This document shows, in pieces, positions 45,242 to 64,000 of a stretch of 64,000 bases of DNA. The stretch is taken from contig CAJNDS010000025.1 in the NCBI GenBank assembly GCA_905221605.1, positions 176,501 to 240,500 on the forward strand, written 5' to 3'. Both the position numbers and the translations under genes were made by a program. Every line of letters begins with the position of its first letter. Positions within the stretch are counted from its first letter, which is position 1. The notes under the pieces were generated by a model. The model was not told the DNA's origin. It was given only the letters and a program-made list of their open reading frames with translations, and did no database searches. This DNA is from Symbiodinium natans (lineage: Eukaryota > Sar > Dinophyceae > Suessiales > Symbiodiniaceae).

Positions 45242-45342
45242 GCGGTGGCTGTTGCTGGTTGCTGTTGGTTGCTGTTGGTTGCTGTTGGTTGCTGTTGGTT
45301 GTTGTTGGTTGCTGTTGGTTGTTGTTGGTTGTTGTTGGTTGT
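45242..45342. repeat. TTGGTTGCTG decamer array
   Basis: About ten decamers, GCTGTTGGTT drifting to GTTGTTGGTT at the right end. Related in composition (reverse complement AACCAACAGC) to the array at 49329-49990. Confidence 0.9.
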
Positions 45343-45760
45343 ACAACAGCGGTGCTCCAACCCGAGCCTCAACCCTCATGTCAGCAGACAAGCGCCTTGA
45401 ATCTGCCGGGGTGCTCCAGGCCTTCCTCCTGCAGCTTCACGCCAAAGTCGAGGATGGGCGACCAGTTGTCGTTGCGTTGCAACTTGACCTACAGCAGATC
45501 AAGGGTCCAAGATCTGATAAAGGGGGGTACTATCATCCCTATTCAGGACTGTGAGTTTAAGGGGGAACATCACAAGATCTGAATCTTGAGCCCCATAGGG
45601 ATTTCCTGTCGGCAAGCGGCGCGGCAGTGTAATTGGCGTGGGAAGCAGCTCTTGGCTCTTGGCAAGAAACCGTGTGTGACTGCGTCTGGTTTGAGAATAC
45701 TCGTACATGTGGCTTCCGGAGACCCTTCGATGCACGAGTGGACTTAAGCCTCGAGTTCCC

Positions 45761-45822
45761 CTAAGCCCTAAACCCTAAACCCTAAACCCTAAACCCTATA
45801 AACCCTAAACCCTAAACCCTTA
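45761..45822. repeat. Interstitial telomeric repeat, CCCTAAA
   Basis: Six to seven CCCTAAA heptamers, one altered to CCCTATAAA. Plant/dinoflagellate-type TTTAGGG telomere sequence inside the contig. Confidence 0.9.
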
Positions 45823-46372
45823 GCTGCCAGCAGGCCAGGATCTGCTTGGTACCGTCCCCGGGACCAAAATGGAGCGTGCCCTCGGCGTGCTCGAAGACTT
45901 GACTCGCCTTGGTCGCATTGGCAGTGGATTCATGTGCGGTTGCGTGTTGACACATTGAGGATCTCGGCTGCGCGCAAGAGATGGCTACAATACCAAGCCA
46001 CTGCTGTTCTATCAAAACAAATCCAAGGCGCCTTGCCAGAGGCATCCTAGCACAGCGGTTGTCTTGTCCCTGGTTCTAAAAACGCTCACAAGCTCGATGA
46101 ATCCAGTTTCAAGGCAGAGTCGTTGGCGAGGTGTTTTCCATGTTCCGAGGGTTCGTGTCGGAGCTTTGGGCTGCTTTGGGGGTTGGGCAGAGGACTGCTG
46201 GTCCGCTGTTTCCCTTCATCCGACTTCCAAACTTCCAAGCTCGGCTCAGCGGTCCGTCGTGATCCATCTTACCTGGGACTCGGCCGACTGGTCACCTGCC
46301 AGCGGAGCGGAAAAGCAGAGCTTGAACCTGGGAACACAGAAATGTGAACTCCTGACGGCAAACGGCCAGCGC

Positions 46373-46440
46373 CTAGACGGAGCACATCAAGCTTGGCCAC
46401 TCCATCCTCCTCGTCTGCCACATACACAAAAGCTGAGAAC
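46373..46440 (-). CDS. Possible internal exon, unidentified
   Basis: Acceptor GAG|G at 46440 and GC donor (GCGCTG) at 46373 enclose 68 nt reading FSAFVYVADEEDGVAKLDVL. Plausible coding; family unknown. Confidence 0.35.
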
Positions 46441-47286
46441 CTCAGCAGTGGCTGTCTTCGGCTATGGGTGTTGGGCATGATTGACGTGTGGAACCCCAAC
46501 TCCACGATACTTCCCGCTCGGCTCTGACGCCCTCTCAAGACAAGACGCTGCATGGTCGGAGGCATTCGACTGCCTCGGGCGCTTGGGGCAGGATGCAAAT
46601 AACCCAGACCCGACACATATCGAAGCTCCACAGCCTCCTCTCTCTTAACACCGTCAGAGTCCACACCTTCCTACCATCTTAACAACAAGTGTTTATTGGC
46701 TCACGTTGGCCAGAATGATTGAGCCGGTCCACCACCCTCCACGGAGGTCCGCCGCCCGGTGCCAAGCTGAAGCTTCTCTGGCGATCGCTCCGGCTCCGCG
46801 GAAGCTAGCCTAAGAGAGATCCGAGGGCCCTGAGTGTTCGCTTGAAAGGGCGGCCTAGTAGGTTTGAAGATTGTTCAGGTTTCGTGTTGCTTGCTTGGAC
46901 ACTCATCTGGAAGATATTTTAAGCTTCGCTCCAACCCATCCAAACATGTCCAATCTGAGTGTAGGGGCGCAGGGTGATGGGACAAGCTGCCTCGTCGACT
47001 GCCTCGTCGACGTCGCACCTGCGGAGGGCTGCGCCTGCGTCATCGTACTCACAATGCCGGTCTCCAGAACCTCGCAGAGGGTTCAGGCTCCCTGGCTGGG
47101 AGGCACTGGCTGCTGGCTGAGGCTGAGAGGGTGCCGGCTGAAGGTTGGATGACACGGTGGCTCTGAGGTTGTCTACACATTACACATGTCCAGGACCTTG
47201 AGGCCTCTGACTAGGGCAGGGATTAAGCCTCTCGCTCTTGACAAGCCCTTGAAAGCACGTGTCTCGGCGAAGCCTAAAGCCGACAA

Positions 47287-47400
47287 GGCAGGGAGGGTGG
47301 AGGGAGGGTGGAGGGAGGGTGGAGGGAGGGTGGAGGGAGGGTGGAGGGAGGGTGGAGGGAGGGTGGAGGGAGGGTGGAGGGAGGGTGGCGGGAGGGTGAA
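47287..47400. repeat. GGAGGGAGGGT 11-bp minisatellite
   Basis: About ten nearly perfect 11-bp units, each with two GGG runs, on the plus strand. The minus strand reads as a Pro/Ser/Leu repeat (LHPPSTLPPPS), an open-frame artefact. Downstream (minus strand) of the exon pair 47444-47665. Confidence 0.95.
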
Positions 47401-47443
47401 GGGGAGAGGAGGGGACGGACGCACTGAGTGCCCCTACCCTGGC

Positions 47444-47665
47444 TCGCTCCAGGACTCCAGGTCTCTCGCGCGCCAGCTTTCCCAGAATGCTGGCCACCTG
47501 CTTCAGGCTTAGACTGTCGTCCGAATTCAGCCGTGATTTTTGGCTTTGACAGCATTTTTGGGTTGGCGCTGTGGATGACACGCATCCTCCAGCGCAGCGC
47601 ACCTCCGTGTCACTGGCCATCTTCAGGAGCCAGTTCTCGGCCATGTGTTCTGGATCCGGCTCATC
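47444..47665 (-). CDS. Two joined exons of an unidentified helical protein
   Basis: Exon 47603-47665 (CAG|G acceptor, GT donor GTGCGC) reads DEPDPEHMAENWLLKMASDTE. Exon 47444-47497 (CAG|G, GC donor GCCAGG) continues in phase as VASILGKLARERPGVLER. The joined text resembles helical-repeat proteins of organelle RNA biology (RAP/octotricopeptide-like), but that is only an impression. Intron 47498-47602. Confidence 0.45.
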
Positions 47666-49328
47666 CTGGAACCAACCATTTGACAATTTATGAAGGAGGG
47701 TGGAACACGATAGCCCAACCAGCTGTGAGATGTTGGGAAGGGGATCAGGCTGCAGGGCCCTCATACTCGGACCTGGCGCGGCGATGCCAGCGGGCTTGTC
47801 AGCTCGTTGCCTTCACAATGGCACATTTCATGTGCGTCACAGTCATCTTCCCAAATTTTCGCACCCAAAATCGCTCACTGAATCACTGAAACAAAGCCGC
47901 GGAACCCTGCAACAGTCCCAACCCAACTCCGACCTACAGCCCCCCTAAACGTTCCACAATATCCCCAGCCCCCCAACTATTTGGAATCAGGGGTGCGCGC
48001 GACCAATGGCGTGTAGCCCTGCCCACTGGCCATGGCGCTGCGGGTTGCTGCTGGAGGTTACTTTTGCGAGGGCTGGATGGGGGTTCCTTCTTCGGGGGCG
48101 AGTGGGGGGGGGGCTTCATTCGCGGCTCTACCATGCTGCAACTCAGTGCCAAGTGTGGCAATTGGACCTTGCAAAGCTCGTGTGCGATGACATCCTGACC
48201 ACCCAGGCTGGCTTGCCAAGCGATGTAGGATTCATTTAGGGGTCCACCCCTTGCTGAAACTGCGGAAGCATGTCTTTCAATTCTGCTGCTCTTCCCGAAG
48301 CCTCTAAATATCTCTAAATCATGAGCCCTTTCGCTTGGGCTGCCAAGCTCCTTGAGAATCCTCAACCCCAAACAACAACACCCTCGAACTGCCAAAGCCT
48401 TCAGAATGGTGGCCCTCACCCTTTTTCAGCTCCGATGTCGCACTGCGGGGTCATGGGCCTCTTTCAGGACAGCGACACACAAGAAGATCGAAGTCAGAAA
48501 GTCGCCCCTAACAGCTCTGATAAGCCACTAGTCTCAAGATTGCAACTCGTATCCCTCGGACGTGCCTGGTTCAGGATATGGGGGTAGTGAATATGTCTCT
48601 GCGTCTTCATTCCAAAACTTCCCCCAAAACTGGCATCCACATAACTCCGAAGCGCCAAAAAACTAAGAGAAACCACGGAAGTGTGCTTCTACGGCCACGA
48701 ATCTTTGGGAGAGTCCTGTCTGAGGCGGCGCTAACCCCTTTCTGTGGGCACCCGCGGTGAAACAGCATCCCTTTGGGACTGGCTTGGGGACCACGGCGGC
48801 AATGGAAAACAAGCTTTGGAATCCTGGAATCGGCGCAAATGACACTGATAAGCCTCCCAACTCCACATTGAACTGGGGACCGCAATGCCTTCAAAGGCAG
48901 CAGTTCATGTCTGGAGGCTCTCAAGTTCTGATTCTGCTTGGCAGGAAGATTGGCATGTGATGAGGTGCCCTGCCTCAGGGATGCATCCCAGATACAGTTC
49001 TTGAAGCGACGGCTCCCCACCTCTCTTCGCTCCTGCCGACCACAAGCAGCGGTTCCCACAAGCTTGCGCAGTTCGGCCCGAGTCCCACTTTAAGACCCCT
49101 TTTTGAGGGCCTGATGTGTTGGCTGGGGCGCGGTTCGGCCGGCAATGGCGGGTGGTGATGGTGGTGAGGATGGCCGGACCTGGGCATTCGGGCTAAGGCA
49201 TCACAAGTGTCGGGTCACACTAACTGGGCTTTGAGAGCTCATGGGGCCTCTTAGCTGATAATGATTTGCGCGCAGAGAGAGCCTCGCTGGTTTTTGTGCG
49301 TAGGAAAAGTGAAAGGCTCCAGACGGAA
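47666..49328. other. No convincing gene
   Basis: Minus-strand frames at 47934-48419 and 48607-49059 show no recognisable domain. A segment near 48140-48200 reads DVIAHELCKVQLPHLAL after an AG|G acceptor and could be one more exon. No RNA gene or repeat is evident. Confidence 0.4.
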
Positions 49329-49995
49329 AAGCAAGAAAAGGCAGCAACAACCAACAACCAACAGCACCCAACCACCAACAGCAACCAACAACCAACAGCA
49401 CCCAAACACCAACAGCAATCAACAAACAACAGCAACCAACCACCAACAGCAACCAACAAAACAACAGCAACCAACGACCAACAACCAACAACCACAACAA
49501 CCAACAACAAACAACCACAACAACCACAACAAGCACAACAACCAACAACCCCAACAACCTACAACCACAACAAGCACGACAACCGCAACAACCACGACAA
49601 CCACGACAACCACGACAACCACAACAACCACAACAACCAACAACCCCAACAACCTACAACCGCGACAACCGCGACAACCACGACAACCGCGACAACCGCG
49701 ACAACCGCGACAACCACGACAACCACGACAACCACGACAACCACGACAACCACAACAACCACAACAACCACAACAAGCACAACAACCACAACAACCACAA
49801 CAACCACAACAACCAACAACAACCACAACAACCACAACAATCACAACAACCACAACAACCACAACAACCAACAACTGCAACCGCAACCACAACCACAACC
49901 ACAACCACAGCCACAGCCACAACCACAACCACAACCACAACCACAACCAACCAACCACAACCAACCAACCAACCAAACAACCAACCAACCAACCA
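49329..49995. repeat. ACAACC/CAACAA simple-repeat array
   Basis: About 660 bp of A/C hexamers and nonamers (AACCAACAGC, ACAACCACA, GACAACCAC/GCGACAACC, AACCACAACC, AACCAACC). Sub-blocks vary by one base, giving long Thr/Asn/Gln frames on one strand and Val/Leu/Cys/Gly frames on the other; none is a gene. Confidence 0.95.
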
Positions 49996-50979
49996 AACAA
50001 ACAAAAACTGTGTAGGACGAGTGGCTCATCCACCAGTCCAGCACTCAGCAGTCGGGCGAGTGCTGCCTGGGCTGCACGAGCACTACACCCAAGCGTGCAC
50101 GATGGAGAACTGCTTTTGCGTGGGGTCGGGCACTTTGCCTGTCACTGACACCGTGAAGATCTGGCCCCCTATAGTCGATTTGTGCCAATCAAAGTGCTGA
50201 TATTCGGCTCGGCGGGGGGTACAGACGTTCGTGATTCGTGATGTTGTTCCACCCCCGCGCCCTTTCTGCCAGTGATCCTACATACTTTGGCCCCGTTTTG
50301 GCATGCCAGCGGCTTGGGCCACTTTCTGGGCGAACTGCAGCTGCTTCTCGGGAATCTCCCCTGGCCGGCGCTTGGTTTTTGGGCACGGGCTCTTTGCCTA
50401 GTTTCTCCACACCGTGGCTTCCTTCTGATTCTGCCGCTTGGCAAATTTCCTCACTCCACCGCATTTGGTTTTAAAACTCATGGGGGGGAGGGGGGGGGCA
50501 ATGATGGGCGTGCTCACTGTGGTGCACGGAAAGGAAGCTTAGAACTATTTGTGTTCGGCGTTGTGCTCCAAAGACCCGTCCAAACCACCTCAACTGAATG
50601 AACGGCCAACTCGAGACAACTCGGAGGCCTTGCTTGAAGTGACCGTGCAGGATGCCCTGGGCCGGCTTGGGGTTCTGAGCTATCAGAGGCCTGCGTCTGG
50701 CAAGGACTAGGAGACTCGCGGACACGAGGAGACTCGCATGCGCCACAATTAGTAGCTATTGTTATTGTTGTAGTTGTAAATTCATAGTAGTAGAAGTAGT
50801 AGCAGCAGCATCTGCGCTACTACACATTATGTCCCTGCACATGCTAACCCCCATACTGCTGACCTATCCAAAGAAAGGAACATGAAGAAAACCAAAAAAC
50901 CTGCCAGAAAAGCAGTGCTGGCATACAATAGACAGGCAAAGGGGCGTCCCGGCTAATGTACACTGGCACATTCGCCGAG

Positions 50980-50982
<3 letters not shown>

Positions 50983-51013
<31 letters not shown>
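50983..51013. repeat. (AC)n microsatellite
   Basis: About 15 AC dinucleotides. Shorter AC tracts occur at 22439-22456 and 59347-59362. Confidence 0.95.
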
Positions 51014-51014
<1 letters not shown>

Positions 51015-51144
51015 ACGTCAGAGTAGATGCTGAGATCGCTAAACCTCCCGCTCTCTGAGATCCTTAAACCTTCCCACGCTCCAAGCCCCAGCTAATCCAG
51101 GGATGCATGCACCGCGATTCTTACCACTTGTAAAACTCGGTTAC

Positions 51145-51555
51145 CTGGACTTGCCCTTGCTGAGCATACTGGCCCGGAGGAGCTTCGTGGAAGAGTCGAT
51201 CGCTGACTTGACGTGGATGTTGGCCTGGCAGTCAGAGCCAGCAAACGTGGCCGGGCCGACATATGCACGCAAGCACTTACACAGCACATTCCTGATCGCA
51301 CACTGGCAGGCTTCAATCCACCCTTTCAGAACAAAGTCCTCACACAGGCCAGCGTCCCTTCACGGGCTGGCGCCAGATGCTTCTCAACCATCTTCTTGGA
51401 TAGATTTGTAGATCAGAACATGTAGATATTTTGCCATATTTGTAAGCATGTCGACCTCTCTCATAGCTTCAAGAAGTGGTGCTGGCGCCTTCCCTTCCTC
51501 CATGCGCTCCAGCAGCTTCGTTGCCGCGAGTCTCAGGCTGGGCCGCTCACTGCGC
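51145..51555 (-). CDS. Two joined exons of an unidentified helical protein
   Basis: Exon 51435-51555 (GAG|G acceptor, GC donor GCAAAA) reads RSERPSLRLAATKLLERMEE and LLEAMREVDMLTNM. Exon 51145-51224 (CAG|G, GT donor GTAACC) continues in phase as ANIHVKSAIDSSTKLLRASM, then LSKGKS. The joined sequence is highly helical and charged. A further exon may lie near 50285-50400 (EIPEKQLQFAQKVAQAAG). Family not recognised. Confidence 0.45.
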
Positions 51556-51585
51556 CTCTGAGAGCTGGAGGAAGGGGGAGGGGGG

Positions 51586-51705
51586 TTTAGGGGGGTTTTA
51601 GGGTTTAGGGTTGCTTAGGGTTGTTTGGGGTTTAGGGTTTTCGGGTTTTAGGGTTTAAGGGTTTTAGGGTCTTGGGGCTTTGGGGCTTTTGAGTTTAGGG
51701 TTTGC
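51586..51705. repeat. Degenerate TTTAGGG tract
   Basis: TTTAGGG, TTTTAGGG, TTGCTTAGGG and TTTGGGG words in a row, in the opposite orientation to the CCCTAAA arrays elsewhere. A mutated interstitial telomeric repeat. Confidence 0.8.
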
Positions 51706-52491
51706 ACACACGAGGATGCCAGTCACTCTCGGGCAACAATACTTCTTTCCTACCGATGTTCATTGGAACAGGTAGGCCAGCGCCCTCAAAGCTCTTCTGG
51801 CCAACCTGCCTGTTACTTGCTTGGCGATGCTTTCTGCAATTGTATCATGCTCTTATTGGTCAAGCTGCACACAGGAGCCATACTCAAAGCACTACATCTT
51901 GTGATTGTTGTGTTGCTTGGGGGGGCACCATGACCACTAAGTGGCTCCATCAGAACAATGAGTCAATAACAGGGCCTCGACCCAGACCCTGAACCTGGCA
52001 CCACTGCTGTCTAATGCGACCCGGGTGCTTGTGCCGACGCAGGCCTCGAGCAGAGCTCTGAGCGTTCCGAAGTCTCACACAGCTGCTGTCGGATCAAGGA
52101 GGGCAACATGCTCGACTTCCGCACTCTTTGGTCAGACCGCCCATCCCTTGTCCCGTCAGTAGACACAATTCTGAAGACAGTGCCCTCATTAAAGGACCCC
52201 CCAACCAAAAGAATACGGGACCCCGAGGCTGCCACAGCTCACTGCAGGCTTCAGCCCACAGGCCAGCGTCGCCAGGGCCTGCACCAGGAACACAAAGCAC
52301 AATGCGGAATGCTTCGACTCTCACACAACTCATGCGGGCACAAGGCTCACAGGGCTTTGGGTCTTGGATATTTTGTGCTCAGAAACTTAAAGGGCTTATG
52401 GCTTTGCGGCGTCCGCGGAGATCACCCGACCGAGCAGGAACATATTACGTACGAGTAGAAGCAAAAGTGGCGGCCGCCCAAGAGTGCTCAC

Positions 52492-52593
52492 CCTGATCGT
52501 GCATCCTATTCGGAGCAGGACCCATGTGCAAAGCAAACTCCACCGACTCATTCTCGCCTCCGCCGCGGAAAGGCGGACCATCCAGGACGGGTC
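52492..52593 (-). CDS. Possible internal exon, unidentified
   Basis: Between a GAG|G acceptor at 52593 and a GT donor (GTGAGC) at 52492, one frame reads PVLDGPPFRGGGENESVEF and HMGPAPNRMHDQ. A second frame is also open, so the assignment is tentative. It lies between CDC48 and the 51-kb exons. Confidence 0.25.
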
Positions 52594-53471
52594 CTCTATA
52601 GAACAAGGTACAATGAGTCAAGTTTAGCAATTTAGCCTTTGGGCCTTCGACGCTAACACTCGCACACGGCAGGCAAGGGTAAAGTTCACGGGTTTCGGGC
52701 TTACTGGGGCCCCTAAACCCTACCCTAACCCCACAGCCTGCGACCCCAAGCCTCAGCTCCAGGGCCCCAGGCCGCGCCCCCCCCCCCCCCCCAAGCCCTC
52801 CATGCGCGCCAGCTTCTTCCGATCGGTCGCTCACGGACCTAGTTTGCCCACTGAAGGGCTGGAATAGATACCTCCGATTCTCTGCCTGTACTTTCGTGCA
52901 TCTTCGGGAGGCTTCCCCATGCATTTTGCACAGGTTTCGGGAGCCAAAAGGGCCTGAAAAGGGCCTGTCGAAGCAATTCCCCAGTCTCGATCGAAACCTC
53001 AACTGTAGACGGAACATGACGGAACCCCACGTACACCCTGAAGCCTTCAAACATCCTACAAGCCTACACCTGAACTCCTTGGCCGAAGCCTCACGCCGAA
53101 CCCCTGGAAGGTTTCCAGTCCAGGGATGGGCCCTGTCCGGACCAAGCCATCACGTCTTCGCTACTCGCGCTGCACGTCCCATGCCGAATTGACAGTGGGC
53201 GCTGCATCTGCAGACGCGCCCAAGCCCAGGGCGTGAGAGACAGTGAGTTGACATCTCGAATCTCTGAAAACGCGCGGGAGGCTCAAACAAAGTTGCAGAG
53301 GCCCTTCTGAAGGGATCCCAAACCGAAACCCCGGTCTGCCTTTAGTCAACCCGCACTTCTTCAGTCAGTGCCAACTCCCCCCAAGCGCTCTCCACCCATG
53401 GGAAGGTCAGACCGCCCGCTGATCATCCGTACCTGCTTGTGTCTCGGCTAGTCTGGTATCTTTGGCTCGTT

Positions 53472-64000
<10,529 letters not shown>

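Noticed and set aside
45242-45342. CRISPR-like array
   Set aside because: Units are contiguous 10-bp decamers with no spacers, and the genome is eukaryotic. No CRISPR array is present anywhere in the window.
47180-47440. Pro/Ser/Leu repeat protein
   Set aside because: Translation of the 11-bp GGAGGGAGGGT minisatellite; the real coding signal is the exon pair to its right.
49261-50148. Thr/Asn/Gln-rich plus-strand and Val/Cys/Gly-rich minus-strand frames
   Set aside because: Artefacts of the ACAACC array.

Overview
The window is eukaryotic nuclear DNA, most likely from a dinoflagellate. The main evidence is splicing. Three genes can be rebuilt exon by exon by protein homology, all on the minus strand: a glycoside hydrolase family 2 (GH2) enzyme, a sperm-tail PG-rich repeat (STPGR) protein and the AAA+ ATPase CDC48/p97. 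In my hand reconstruction of about 39 introns, roughly 22 donors are GC, 10 are GA and only 7 are GT, while almost every acceptor is AG followed by an exonic G. That donor mix with an AG|G acceptor is known from Symbiodinium-type dinoflagellates. Supporting signs are one-way gene order, TTTAGGG-type telomeric repeats inside the chromosome, a near-exact copy of the dinoflagellate spliced-leader sequence, and a decayed retroelement of a type I associate with dinoflagellate LINE-like elements. The genus cannot be told from this.

Layout (all recognised coding is on the minus strand, so genes read right to left). 0-8.7 kb: 3'-truncated GH2 gene with tiny exons; its introns hold a 462-bp-offset duplication and a 97-base C run. 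10.5-12.3 kb: unidentified exons, one with a zinc-cluster-like CxxC...CxC. 15.1-18.3 kb: STPGR gene in three exons. 19-26.5 kb: mostly non-coding, with an AT-rich island at 20.9-21.6 kb, a repeat family shared with 13.9 kb, and a few weak exons. 26.6-32.4 kb: a GT-based simple-repeat array of about 5.8 kb. 33-36 kb: weak exons. 36.7-47.7 kb: unidentified multi-exon coding, including one clear 3' end with its stop at 36700. 49.3-50.0 kb: an ACAACC-type array. 51.1-52.6 kb: further unidentified exons. 53.5-63.5 kb: CDC48 from late D1 through D2 to the C-terminus in 22 exons, its 5' end lying beyond the right edge. One CDC48 intron carries the decayed retroelement and another carries about 250 bp of telomeric repeat.

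The genes share no obvious pathway: carbohydrate cleavage (GH2), ciliary or cytoskeletal structure (STPGR) and ubiquitin-dependent segregation (CDC48). Gene density is low. Most of the window is introns and intergenic sequence rich in microsatellites, and nearly all long open frames are products of low-complexity DNA. Exon coordinates were built by hand from frame continuity and family alignment recalled from general knowledge. No database search was run.
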